Shown here: positions 33,619-45,362 of the stretch, piece after piece
How the letters are laid out: each line of letters starts with the position of its first letter
Position numbering within the stretch: position 1 is the stretch's first letter
DNA from: Craterostigma plantagineum
Lineage: Eukaryota; Streptophyta; Magnoliopsida; Lamiales; Linderniaceae
Direction: 5' to 3'
Length of the DNA stretch: 64,000 nucleotides
NCBI GenBank assembly: GCA_027422505.1
Contig: JAPQWV010001423.1
Span: 25,000 to 88,999, forward strand
Notes under the pieces: model-generated
Databases searched by the model: none
Told to the model about the DNA's origin: nothing
What the model saw: the letters and a program-made list of their open reading frames with translations, nothing else
Translations under genes and position numbers: made by a program

Positions 33619-34125
33619 GGTATATTATGACCTAATTTTGTTTCTCAAAAGTATTGTTGTGGTATTTTGCTTAACAGACCTGTTTCGATAATTTTTGGCA
33701 CAGAACTGTTACTTCATGAAATAGAAACGTTACTTAGATTTTCTAAGATGGTATATTATGATGTATTTTTGTTTTAAGCATCGATGTGTTATTTTATTTT
33801 TCTTAGCAGACCTGTTACGATAATTTGGGTTCTTAATTGTTACTACCTCAAAAGTTACTTGGAATATCCGAAGTGGTATATTTTGATCTTCTTTTGTTTT
33901 TCATAAGTATTGATATGGTATTTTATTAGCAGGCTGTTTGGATAATTTGGCATGGAACTGTTACTATATGAAATCGAACTGTTACTTTTTTTATCTGAAG
34001 TGTTATACTACGGCCTACTTTTGTTTTCATATGTATTGATGTGGTATGTTTTGTAGCAGACCTGTTTCGATTTATTTGACGTGGAACTGTTACTAAATAA
34101 AATAGAAGTGTTACTTGTTCTAACG
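33619..34125. repeat. Four-copy tandem array inside MULE B
   Basis: Related units begin at 33619, 33750, 33875 and 34002 (spacings 131, 125, 127). Each runs GGTATATTATGA-like, then TTTTGTTT, a GTGGTATTTT-like word, GCAGACCTGTTTCGATAATTT-like, and ends in two TGTTACT words. Unit-to-unit divergence is considerable, so the array is old or fast-evolving. Confidence 0.8.
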
Positions 34126-34217
34126 AAAGTGTTACTAAAAGTACATGAGTTGTTACTAAATAAACAATAAACATTACTATGGATTTGGGGGATTTGGGGA
34201 TTTGGGCGGAATTTGGG

Positions 34218-34668
34218 GATTTACGATACATGGTAAATTTTGGGCGGGATTTGTGGATTTGGGCGGGATTTGGGGATTTGGGCTGGATTTGGGATTTTGA
34301 CAATATGGTATCGGGCCGTGTTACTAAAAACTATTTACCTGTTATCGGTTACTTAAATTATGTTACTAAACGTTGTTTATGTGTTACAAATTGCTGCCGT
34401 TATCGTACCGGGTTTTAGGGTTATGTGTTTATGGAGATTGGTGGCATTCGCAACAATAAACCCAAGCTGTAAACATGTTAATGCTCCAAAAGATATGGGT
34501 TTTAAACGGATTTACGATACATGGTAAATTTTGGGCGGGATTTGTGGATTTGAGCGGGATTTGGGGATTTTGGCAATATGTATCGAGCCGTGTTACTAAA
34601 AACTATTTAACTGTTACCGGTTACTTAAATTATATTACTGAACGTTGTTTATGTGTTACAAATTGCTG
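34218..34668. repeat. Direct duplication inside MULE B (about 165-180 bp units)
   Basis: Copies at about 34218-34396 and 34508-34668 both run from GGATTTACGATACATGGTAA to GTGTTACAAATTGCTG and include GGGCGGGATTTGTGGATTT. The first copy has an additional GGGCGGGATTTGGGG segment. Confidence 0.85.
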
Positions 34669-35531
34669 GCTCGTTTCACTATCATCCACCTTCATCGAAC
34701 AATGTGGCTTTTAAAGGAATTTGGTGTGATAAATGGATCAAATCATACATTTACAAGTTGTTAATCTTGTAAATCTCGATCAATGTGCATTTATGAACGA
34801 AATTAATCGAATTAGTAATGTGGTACTGGAAACCTATTATGTGGTATTATAATCTGTAAACACGTTATTCGCTAGGTTTGCATTGTTATTTTATAGCAAA
34901 CATGTAGTATTACATGCGGGCAATCTGGTACTGGTGACGATAACGAACCATCCTGTTAAAATTCCTTAACAAATAACTTCGAGAATGTATCAAATACAGA
35001 TTTACGACATATAAAATGATATTTGTGGTTTAATTTTAAACTTTGAATACGTTTGTGATAAAATTCGTAATGTTATGTCTCATTAAAAGAGATACTAGTG
35101 TATGTTGTGAAGGAATAGCTATATTTATACATGATATTTTATCTCACTTTCACATATTGATATCAACATTTATAAAACGTGTATTTTAAAGAAATTTTGT
35201 GATTTAGCTTCATCATATCATCTATTTCTATGAATGTCAATCTTATATAACCGAACGAAATGAATTAATGAACGAAATTTAATCGAAATAGTAATGTGGC
35301 ATTGATTAGCTATTCTGTGGTACTTGTATCTACAAATTTGTATAAATCTTGCGTATATTGTTATTTTTTATCAGATATGTGGTATTATTTGCAGGCAATG
35401 TGTTATTGTACTGTTAATATCTCTGACATTCTAGAAACTCCTAGAATGTTCTTAACGAAATGTTACCCAAATTGCGTGAATTGTTACTCAGAATAAAGAA
35501 AATGTTACCAACCAACTTTTTATTGGCAAAC

Positions 35532-36464
35532 GTGTTATTTACCGGTAACGAGTCGTTATTAATTTCTCATTCTATGTTACGTTTTGCGGATATATTTGTT
35601 ATGAATATCTAGACATATGGTATTATTGTTCCACGAATTGTTACCCAGAAAGCATGAAGTGTTATCCAGTGACCATTTAATTAGCAAACGTTTACCACTT
35701 AGATCTCATCAAATTCTTCATTATTCCATGATTAACATCAATAATTGTCGTCGATAACTAAGGCCCATGATGAAATTGTGTCGAATTTACATTATTCGGT
35801 CATTAAACTCGAGATTTCACCGTATTAAACGTATGTTTGGAGCATTCGTGCTTTATGAATCTCGAAAATTCTCTTTAATTATGAAGACCCATGAAAAATC
35901 GAAGCCAATACAACGTTTGCTGTTAGTAACGTCGAGATTGGGTCGAATTTCAAACATGAATTTTTCAGCTTATTAAACGTATGTTTTTTCAGCTTAAAAC
36001 CATTATTTGGGGGCACTAAACATGTGTTATTTACGGGTGACGTGTCGTTATTATTTTCTCACTATATGTTCGTTTTGCCGAAATATTTGTTATAAACATC
36101 AAGACATATGGTATTATTGTTCCAAGAATTGTTACCCAGAAAGCATGAAGTGTTATTCAGTAACCATTTAATTAGCAAACGTCCGCTTAGATCTCATCAA
36201 AATTCTTCATTATTCCATGATTAACATCAATAATTATTGTCGATAACTAAGGCCCATGATGAAATTGTGTCGAATTTACATTATCTGGTCATTAAAGTCG
36301 AGATTTCACCGTATTAAATGAAATTTCCGAATTGTGTTTGAAGCTTTTGTGCTTTATGAACTTCGAAAATTCTCTTTGAGTATGAAGACCCATTAAAATT
36401 GAAGCCGGTACAACTTTGTGCTGTTAGTAACGTCGAGATTGGATCAAATTTGGAACATGAATTT
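35532..36464. repeat. Direct duplication inside MULE B (about 430-440 bp units)
   Basis: Copies at about 35532-35961 and 36024-36464 align from GTGTTATTTACSGGT to the AACATGAATTT end, including the shared words TTGTTACCCAGAAAGCATGA and GGCCCATGATGAAATTGTGT. Both contain about the same number of GTTAC and GTTATT words. Confidence 0.88.
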
Positions 36465-37917
36465 CTTCTTTCGATCGATTGAGTGTAAGGAATGTGTTAT
36501 TGCAGGAAGCGGTATTATTTTTGAATGATATGTTACTTTTGCAACATGATTTGTTATTTATTAAAAGAAACGTGGTATTTTCTGCTATACGGAAAACATT
36601 TATTTTCTCACAATTAACGTCACTAATATCTGAAATTTATCAACATTTATGATCAAATTAACGATAATTTCACCTTATATCATCACAATCGTGGAGATAT
36701 CTTCGGGTCTTATATCATCACATTTATATTCAAGTATTATTTTCGTCGATTTGGCATATGTCGAGTTAAATATGCATCATTTAGGTATTTTCGTCTGATT
36801 TATTCGTTTATTAGTATTGGTATTATAATTGATAAAGTTATTACAAAATATATGCGATATTGTACTCAATACAGACAATTTGTTATCCAAATGAATGGAA
36901 GTGTTTTTTTAAGCCCAAAACTGTTATAATTATCTCGATAGCTGTAACGGATCATTTAGGTATCCTGTGGTAAAATTTCGCATATGTCAGGGACGTTTAT
37001 GTCTTTTTGCAGCCTTTAGGTAGTTTTCACTGAACTTTTCGAAAACTAGGTCCTTTAGCCTAAATCAAATTCAAGTGGGGCCTGAACCCAAACTTAAATA
37101 TGCTATTGGGGCCTGAACTTTAATTAACCCTTGTATTAATCCCACGTCGCAACAAACGCGTTCATACTGCCTCGGGATAATAGAAAAAGGATAGATAAAG
37201 AAAATAATTACAAATAGGTCATTTCAGTTCAAGTAAAATATAGAAAGCATGTTGGAATAGATGAAAAAAGGGACAATTTCTATTCAGTCCCAGGTAAGTA
37301 ATTATATAAAGGGTAAATTTCGTTCAGTCCCTTGTCAGGATCTAAAATTTTAGTTCAGGCCCTGTCCAGAAAAAAAATTAATTTTAATGATCCGATTATT
37401 CAGTAACAATTTATTGGTCTTTAGTAACAATTAATTGTTCCTCAGTAACTGAAAATAACAGAAAACGATCATCCGATAACAGTTTATATACTTTTATAAC
37501 AGTTGGTCCTTATCTTAAAATTTTACGAAAAAATTGGGTCCTTTAAAACAAATTTTTTTTCTAAAGGTCCTGAAAACTATTTTTAATCACTTTTGGGATC
37601 TGAATCTTAATATATCTTTATATAAACCGTTCAGTCCCTAACATATTGAACTAAAGTTATTTTCTGGAGACTTTCTTGTATGCTTTTAGATTATATTGTC
37701 ATAAACGTTTGGTGAACTGTTATTCTCCATCCTTTATCTGTTACTATGATGCAGAAAATTGTTATCGACAGAGAATATTTTATGAATCTCGTAACAGTGA
37801 GTCGAGCTCCGAAATTTCGATGCCCATTAACCAACCACTTCGGCGTGTAAGATATGATGTAATGTGGTATTCACGAAGCAAGATGTAAGATTTGTAATGA
37901 CTTTATCTTTCTATTTA

Positions 37918-38355
37918 GGGTTCTATTTTGGCAAAAATAAGGTGAAATCAAAGCAGTTTATGGCAACGATTACATCTAATATGGATAAATAGAAGTGCCC
38001 ATAGTATGAGCAGCTCGGTGCGGCACATTGTTTGCTCCTTCGTCCGACGTTCATCTTTCAATTTCGCAAAATATGGTCGACCCCAATAATTTGAGTACAT
38101 TTTACTGTGTTAATATTGTTACTCGGATTATGCAATCTGTTACTTGGAGTATCAAAACGTTATTAAACTGTAAATAATTGTTACCATCTGTAGGGTTCTA
38201 ATTTGCGAAAATAAGATGAAATCAAATTCAATTTTGGCAACAATTACGTTTAATAAGTAGTACCCATTGTATGTGCAGCTCGGTGCGGCACCTTGTTTGG
38301 TCGTTCGTCCGATGTCCATCATTTAATTCGCGAAAATACGATCGACCCTATAAAG
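37918..38355. repeat. Direct duplication 1 inside MULE A
   Basis: Copies at about 37918-38080 and 38193-38355 share GGGTTCTA, AAATAAGRTGAAATCAAA, GCAGCTCGGTGCGGCAC and ATTCGCRAAA, roughly 160 bp each. Confidence 0.82.
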
Positions 38356-38612
38356 TTGGGTGTATTTTTCGTTTTTTGTAAAATTCTCAGGATCTGTTAC
38401 TAGTATATGGGTTTCTGTTACTATGTTGATTAAATTTCGTACTAAATTCGGTGAATTCCGGGCGGGAAAACCATAATGAGATGATTTTTGGGCGGGAGTC
38501 TAAATAAAATCAAGCGTAGATTATCTGTTACCCGGTATGTGTAAAATTGTTACTAGTTATATGTTTAGATGTTATCAGAATTATTATAGTTTGTGAATTA
38601 GGGTCTGTGATT

Positions 38613-39431
38613 AAAATCATAACATAAACTTATATATTTTTTTTCTAAAACTTCGTAAATTGATATATTTTAGTGAATGTACGTGTTTGAAGTATAAAAT
38701 TTGAAAATCATAAAGTAAACTAGTATATTAAATTGTTATTGTGAGTGTGTATTCTGTTACTCGTGCTGTATTTCCTTGTTACCAACATATCAATTTCTGT
38801 TATCTTCTCCTCTTCAATTGTTGCTGATCAATCTTATATTGTTACTACATGAACTCAGTAAACAACATAGGGTTTGTGATTAAGATTAAGTGAAGATGTC
38901 ATTAATTTGTCGAGTCATTTATGTTAGGTCGACCATGTGGATTGTAATTAACATCTAATAGTTCATTTCGACAACGTTTGTGTAAGTAGAATCAATTTGG
39001 TAGAAGCATGATCATCCTTTCAAGAAGAGTGCTACTTGCTTTCCATACTTTATACTTCTCCTTCTTCAATTCCATCATAATCTCCACGAAAATCACAACC
39101 TAAACTAACATATCTTTATCTAAAACTTCGTAAATTGATATATTTTAGTAAATGTAGCGTGTTTGAAGTATAAAATTTGAAAATCATAAAGTAAACTAAT
39201 TACATATTAAATTGTTATTGTTACTATGTAGTTTGTTACCCGTGTTGTGTTTTATTGTTACCTACATATCAACTTCTGTTATCTTTCCTCTTCAATTGCT
39301 GCTGATCATTCTTAAACTGTTACTGCATGAAATCAGTAAACAACATCGAGTTTACATTTAAGATTAATTAAAGTGTCATTAATTTTGTTGAATTATTTAT
39401 GTTATATCGACCATCTGGATTGTAATAAACA
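38613..39431. repeat. Direct duplication 2 inside MULE A
   Basis: Copies at about 38613-38950 and 39090-39431 share CTAAAACTTCGTAAATTGAT, GTTTGAAGTATAAAATTTGA and TCAGTAAACAACAT, roughly 340 bp each, with mostly substitutions and small indels between them. Confidence 0.85.
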
Positions 39432-39910
39432 ACTCATATTCATGGAAGCATTAAGTATTCATGGAAGAAACATGAATCTCCATAGAAAAACCGTATATGT
39501 TCACTTTAACTAACCATAACCCAAGTCCTCTGTTCATGCTCATTTGAAGTTGATACACTTCAAAATTTAGGAAAGTATGTGTAGGGTGTCGTCGGTTGTG
39601 TTACAATAATCATTTTTCAGATCTGTTATTTTTATTGAAAATTTTGTTATCTGAATTAACTGTTTAGTTACTAACTTTTAATGATTTGGTATTATCGAAA
39701 TATAGAATTGTTATAACTTTTTAATATTCTGTTAGTCAGGTACTGTTTAATAACATGAGATTAGGGTAGACTATTTCTCAATTTCGACAATTAAAGTTGA
39801 GATTCCAACACTAGATTTTCGAATTGGGTTTGAAGTAATAGTTTGTATAAATCTAATTAACCTAATTTGGGCAATAACGTCGACATTTCTGCGACTTTCA
39901 CCTTTTTTTA

Positions 39911-40525
39911 GAGTCATTGGTGATTTTCGTAACAAAGAATTGTTATTCAACAATTGTTACTTTTTCTTCAATGATAAGTTACTATAATTTTTATATCTGT
40001 TGCTCTTTTTATCACATATGCTACTGTCATTGCTATATCTGTTACTTAAATTGCATGACTTGTTACCCAGATATCGTCTTCACAAAATCTTCAATGTCGC
40101 TTCAAAAATTTTGATTCAAAATTCTTCACTACTTCTTTCTTAAACTCGATAATTCCCGTTCATTATTAGACCCATTATCATATTCACCCAGTTTCGTCTT
40201 AGTCGGCCATTAAACTCGATAATTGTCATTCATTATTTGAGTCGTTGGTGACTTTCGTATAAAGAATTGTTATTGGACAATTGTTACTTTTGTTCAATGA
40301 TATGTTACAATATTTGTTAAATTTGTTACTATTTTGGTGACATATGTTACTTAAGTTGTACGAATTGTTACCTAGTTATCTTGTCCACAAAATCTTCAAC
40401 ATACGTACGTCACATCAAAATTCTTCACTACTTCTTTCTTAAACTCACTAATTCTCGTTCATTATTGAGACCCATTATCAAATTCACTCAATTTCGTCTT
40501 AATCGACCATTAAATCGATTTTTGG
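39911..40525. repeat. Direct duplication 3 inside MULE A
   Basis: Adjacent copies at about 39911-40238 and 40239-40525 start GAGTCRTTGGTGA and share CAATTGTTACTTTT, CTTCACTACTTCTTTCTTAA and AGACCCATTATCA. They are directly tandem, unlike the two other pairs. Confidence 0.82.
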
Positions 40526-40890
40526 TCCTTTTATAATCTCGTTTTTTCGAAGTGGAATTTCATAATTATTTCGTCTTACACTTAAATTATTCGTTTATTG
40601 TAACTACCCACGAGGAATCGAAGTCGATCCCATCTTATTTGCACCTTAACTACGATATTTCAGTCGGTTTTAGAGTCCAAAAGCAACACAAAATCGAACG
40701 GAAGAGACGATGGCAAATGACTGTAATTTTTCAACTATGAAGGATAGAATTGTCATTTCTTGTCACATTGGTCCTTTAAACTTATATTTTTGATAGTTAG
40801 GTCCTTGAGCCTAAGTTAATCTCTTAGAGGGTCTGAAATATGTTGAAACTTGTCTATTAGGGACTGAACCCAAATTAACCCATGAAAAAA

Positions 40891-41370
40891 ATATGTTATC
40901 TCGATGCTCCTTAATTGACTTCACATGTTCTGTCAGGATCGGTCTCTATATTTAGAGAGGTGAATAAAATAGTTTGATAGTGCGATTTTTTTGTCTGTAT
41001 TGATAAATCGATTCGATTTGCCGGTTTTCAATTGATCAGTGAGGCAATGTACAGAATATAGCTTAATCTCTCCGCTGTGAATTGATGGACGCGTGTGTTT
41101 GTATGATGAACAAGATTTGTTTATGGAACTTTAGAAACAACTTCATTAGAATATTTTGACTTAGTGCAAGGCACCTTGCTATGTACTTCTAACTATATTC
41201 CTAGCAACTTTTACCCATCTGCTTATCAAAATTAGTTGGTCAACAACTTTTTACAATCCTTTGGAATACTACGACGTGAATTAAAAAGGAAGATGTTGGG
41301 CTTTTACAAAATCCAATTCTATATGGAACTTCTAAGCCTTGAGCTTTAGGCAGTTTTTCTCCCTTTGTTT
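40891..41370. other. Region between MULE A and caulimovirid sequence
   Basis: No gene seen. It contains CTCCTTAATTGACTTCACA (about 40908), shared with 18112, and GGTCTCTATATTTAGAGAGG followed by TGAATA, a pattern frequent in plant repeats. Its right part may be noncoding viral DNA, but I cannot place the boundary. Confidence 0.3.
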
Positions 41371-41744
41371 TTAAAAGAGATTCATGACAACAACCAACCC
41401 TTGCCTTGCCGACGTCCAATTTATGTTATATATAAATATATATGAGCCATCTTTAAATTCGAGTAATATAATTACCTCAGTATGAGAAATTTTCTCATAA
41501 TCAACCTCATCTTCTTCTTCCGCAATTATTTTTGCGTAAGATGTTCCTTCAGCAGATTTTGCTTTCTGCTTCTTATATTCAAGAAATTCTCTGAATTCGT
41601 CACTGCTCAAGGTATTACTTGAAGATGCTGATAGATTTTCTTTTACCAACTTTTTATTGCCCATTTGAGCAATAACATTTTTACCACCTCTTCCACCTCT
41701 ATTAGAGGGGAAATTTCTCCCATATTGGGACATATCTGCAAAAT

Positions 41745-43142
41745 TCATGAAAGATATTCACGAGTAAGATAATCAGGAAGACTATTATCACTTCCTTTTT
41801 TATAAATAATTTCAAAATCAAATGGGGCTAAATGAGCCTGCCATCTCGCAAACATTTGTTTGGAGACATCATGTTTGAAATCTTTCTGGAACATAAATTT
41901 AGCAGCTTGACAATCAGTTTTTATTAAAAACTTTTGATTATATAAATCATCCTGAAATTTAAGAACACATTTAACTATAGCAAGTACTTCTCTAGCTATA
42001 GTAGCATAATTTTTCTGAGCAGTATTCCATTTTCCCGAATGGAATCTAACTAAATATTCTTTCTTATCTTCTGGAGAAACTTGTTTTAAGATTCCTCCAA
42101 AACCTAAGTCTGACGCATCAGTTTCAATAATTTTTTGCCAATTAGAATTAGCAAGCATTAAACATGGTAAATGTGTAACTTTATTTTTATTTTTTTAACT
42201 GCTTCAGTGTGACTATTTGTCCACTGACAAGGAATCTTTTTTAATCTATCATATAAGATAGATGTATCAATAGCAAGATTTTTGTAATAAGGGGAAATAT
42301 AATTTAAGCTTCCTAAAAATCTTTGAAGCTGAGTTTTATCTAAAATTTGATCTGGAAATTTTGATGCAAACTCAATACTTCTATTAATTGGATTAATATT
42401 TCCCTTTTCAATATTATGACCCAAAAATCTAATTTTAGTTTGAAATAAAACCATTTTTGGACTTGATATAACTAATCCATTTTGAATAACAATTTTCTTA
42501 AATATATCAAGATGTTTAAAATGTGTTTCGATATCTTTCGAAAATATCAAAATATCATCAATATAAACGATAATAAAATTACTATAAGGAATAAAAATAT
42601 CGTTCATAATATTTTGAAATTCAGAAGGAGCGTTTTTCAAACCAAAAGGCATAACGTTCCATTCAAATTGTCCAATTGGGACTGTAAAAGCAGTTTTATA
42701 TCTATCTTGTTCGGCAATTTGAATTTGCCAAAATCCTGATTTTAAATCAAATTTTGAAAATATAATAGCGTTAAATAAACGATCTAAAGATCCTTTTTAT
42801 TAGGAATAGGATACCTAATCCATTTTAAAACCTTATTAAGGGGTTTATAGTTAATCACTAACCTAGGTGCTCCCCTTTCCTTTTCTGCCGCATTATTGAC
42901 ATAAAAGGCTATGCATGACCAAGGTGATATAGAAGGTTTTATTAACCCTTCTGTAAAAGAGAAGCTATTTCTTTTTTACATAATTCTAATAATTCAGAAT
43001 TCATTTGACAAGGACGAGCTTTAGTTGGAATATTTTTCTCACTAAAATCATCTTCATAAGGCAAAGAAACTATATGTTTCTTTCTATTCCAAAAAGCATT
43101 AGGAAGGTCGTTACATATTTGCAACGTAAATTCATTATGCAA
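41745..43142 (-). pseudogene. Caulimovirid RT and RNase H, broken
   Basis: Minus-strand fragments: 43142-42942 precedes the RT palm, 42652-42158 contains PFGLKNAPSEFQ and the catalytic box YIDDILIFS with LGHNIEKG and FLGSLNYISPYY, and 42158-41745 contains the RNase H signals ETDASDLGFGG, AREVLAIVK and IKTDCQAAKF. The PFGLKNAPS/YIDDILIFS combination is characteristic of caulimovirids. The frame breaks between 42942 and 42652 and is shifted at 42158. A further frame (41748-41371) lies after RNase H with a Gly/Arg-rich start; its identity is unknown. Confidence 0.8.
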
Positions 43143-43222
43143 TAATTTAATTTTTTCTTGTAACTTAGGATTCTGAAGTTTATCTTCAATTGTAAGTATA
43201 TTAATTTCTTGCTTAAGGTAAT

Positions 43223-43660
43223 TTACCTGTTTTTCTTTTGCTTTAATAAGAATAGAATCCTTAATTTCACTAAGAATTCTAGTGAAAGGTTCAGTAATGA
43301 ACTCAAAGTAAACTTCTTTATTTCGAAGTTACCTTTAAATCCATGTTCATTTATATTTTGGATAGGAAATATTTTTCTAAGGAACGGAGTACCAAGAATT
43401 ACTTGGTTTGTAATATTCTTGACCAGCAAGAATGAAGTAGGAATGCAAACCTTATTTTTACAAATAAAGGCCTTAGGAATTTTGTAATTAATTTGAAGTT
43501 TTTCTCCGCTTGCAGAGCTAAGAGAATGAGCTGTTTTATGAACATATTGAGTAGGAATTATTCCTTCTTGAATACAATTTAAATCTGCTCCACTATCAAT
43601 TAGTGCAATCAGATTCTTTGGAAATTTCCGTCTATAAGTAAAGATATTTTTACAAGCCAT
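43223..43660 (-). pseudogene. Caulimovirid aspartic protease region
   Basis: The frame contains the active-site segment LIDSGADLN, a hydrophobic flap region, and VILGTPFLRKIFP, the second conserved strand of retroviral-type proteases. It lies between the coiled-coil segment and RT, as in caulimovirids. The frame ends near 43223 before joining RT. Confidence 0.75.
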
Positions 43661-44330
43661 TTTTGAGAAGTAATAACTTCCAATGTTGAAAGAAAATTAT
43701 CTTCTTGAATATTTTCAGAAGTACTAGCAAAGTTTTCATTAACTTTGAATTCGTTAACAATTTCTTTTCCTTTTTCTAATTTAGAAAATCTTTTTTCTAA
43801 ATCTATATGACTTAATTTTAAATTTTTTATTTCATTCTTTAAATTCGAAACTTCAATTGTTAAATCTTTAATATTAACAATTGATTCATTTTTGTTTAAT
43901 TGATTTTTATTACGAAGTAATCTCATTACTTCAGCCATACTATAGGGTTCAGATTTAGTTATTTTAGGAATAACTTCTTTTGAAGTTTCTTCTTCTTTTT
44001 GAATCAATCTTTTGATTATATGATTTTTTAATCTGGATCTTCTGTTTCTTTTAACATTTCAAGAAGATTATTATCAAGAACATTTAATTCTAATTCTTGA
44101 AATTGAGATATAATTTGATATAAATTATCTTCTGTTTCAGATTCTGAATTTTTTATATTTTTAGAACAAGATTGTCCTATTTGACAGTTTTGACATTCTT
44201 CAGATTCTTCTGAAGAAACTTCTTCAATGAAATTATTTTCATTTTCTGAAGAAGATTCTGATTCACTTTCAGATTTATCAGATTCTAATAAAATTTTTGA
44301 TAATCATTCTTTTAATTCGTTATCAATTTC
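43609..44330 (-). pseudogene. Caulimovirid coiled-coil and acidic segment
   Basis: The frame 44007-43609 is Lys/Glu-rich with a heptad-like stretch (LTIEVSNLKNEIKNLKLSHI). Upstream, about 44050-44330, the minus strand encodes a Ser/Glu-rich acidic stretch and a CQNCQ motif. Such charged linkers lie between coat protein and protease in caulimovirids. No enzymatic role is suggested. Confidence 0.5.
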
Positions 44331-44334
44331 TAAA

Positions 44335-45362
44335 TTATTAATTTCCTTTTGGTCCAGCAAGTTTTTGCTTTATGACCAATTTTTCCGCATTTTCTGCAGA
44401 TAATTGGAGGAAAATTTTTTCTATAGTGATAGTCTTTTTTGTCTTTTGAGAGGTTTTGTTCTCTCCTTTTTGATTTTCGATATTTTCTCCTTTCATATTG
44501 TTTAGGGAATATTTTTTAGGTTTATATTCTTTACGAGATTTACTCGTAGAAGGATTTCTAAACCAAATTGACTACAGAATTCTCCTAATTGTTTTTTCTC
44601 ATCTAGGGAATGTCTCTTAAGTGTTTATTTAGCTTATTTCATTGCATAAAGCTAAACCTTCTTGTATACAGGTTCCTATTAATCTACCGTAAGTATATGA
44701 ATTGTAATCAATACTGGATTCTCCATTTCTAAGAGTTTTCTTAACTCTTTCAGCAAATAAGAAAGGAAGACCATCAATAAATTTGGATTTCCAATGAGTG
44801 CTATTTGACTCAGGAAGTTCCATGACTCTGCTGAGGAAAGTATCCTTATACCATCTAAATGATGTAAGGGTTTACACCTAAGGTTTTGGAGCAGAGTCCT
44901 AATATTTTCGGAATTATCAGACCATCGGCCCGTGAAATGTTCAACGATGTTTATACATAAAGTATAAACAGCATTTTCAATAATTGTATTATTTTCCTCT
45001 TTTACAGTAAGGAAAATACTTTCACGATCTTGCTGAGATAAATAATTATCCCACCAACCTTTCAACTGACCAGTAAAGCCAGCGACAAGCATTTGAGCTA
45101 TAGTTTTGTCTGTATTTCCTTGAGTTTTACAGACTGTACTATACATCATCATTCTATGAACCATACCGAAAGTTTGTCTTTCCGTATAGCCATCTAAATT
45201 CCATTCATAAATACAATGACCATTATATGAATTGTTAATAGTAAGATCATGTTCTTCAATTAGAACATCTTGAGGAGTTGGTCTTGGGTAACTTCCTGTT
45301 GTAGTTGTTTTAAGGAATTGGGTAACGTGTGAATATGGTTTAGCTCGATATTCATCAATCAA
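44335..45362 (-). pseudogene. Caulimovirid coat-protein region with CCHC knuckle
   Basis: The frame 45362-44679 shows GFTGQLKGWWDNYLS, IVEHFTGRWSDNSE and TLLQNLRC, typical of the florendovirus-type capsid region; it shifts frame near 44825 into 44823-44629 (MELPESNSTHWKSKFIDGLP). The RNA-binding CCHC knuckle CRKCGKIGHKAKTC follows at about 44345-44390 in a further shifted frame. Multiple breaks make it non-functional as written. Confidence 0.75.

Larger units (their letters stand above)
32882..37130. mobile_element. Large MULE-like element B (4249 bp)
   Basis: A perfect 9-bp target duplication TTGTATTAA lies at 32873-32881 and 37131-37139. The inverted ends are GGGGCAATTACGGATCAGGC and complement GGGTTAATTAAAGTTCAGGC; the arms continue for at least 100 bases with a second TCAGGCCC or GAGGCCC module and an AAAGGACC block. 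The interior is AT-rich, has no frame above about 125 codons and no recognisable domain, and is composed of duplicated modules (listed separately) with about 30 GTTAC words by eye. It is non-autonomous. Confidence 0.8.
37270..40881. mobile_element. Large MULE-like element A (3612 bp)
   Basis: A perfect 9-bp target duplication ATGAAAAAA lies at 37261-37269 and 40882-40890. The inverted ends are GGGACAATTTCTATTCAGTC and complement GGGTTAATTTGGGTTCAGTC. A second terminus-like copy (GGGTAAATTTCGTTCAGTCC) lies just inside the left end at 37311. The element is 131 bases downstream of MULE B and clearly of the same family. It has no transposase and no recognisable coding sequence; the interior consists of serial duplicated modules with frequent TGTTACT words. 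Confidence 0.78.
41371..45362 (-). mobile_element. Endogenous caulimovirid (florendovirus-like), degraded
   Basis: On the minus strand, in order: coat-protein region, CCHC knuckle, coiled coil, aspartic protease, RT and RNase H, all with the character of the Caulimoviridae polyprotein rather than of gypsy elements, and no LTRs, PBS or integrase are present. The frame is broken many times and the movement-protein region expected upstream of the coat region is missing, so this is a partial, inactive copy fixed in the host genome. Florendovirus is the most likely group because such copies are widespread in flowering plants, but genus is not proven. The left and right integration points are not defined. 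Confidence 0.75.

Noticed and set aside
34179..34714. Gly/Asp/Trp-rich frames (34179-34418, 34475-34714) as a repeat protein
   Set aside because: They are translations of the GGGCGGGATTTGGGG-type DNA duplication inside MULE B; no start context or conservation supports translation.
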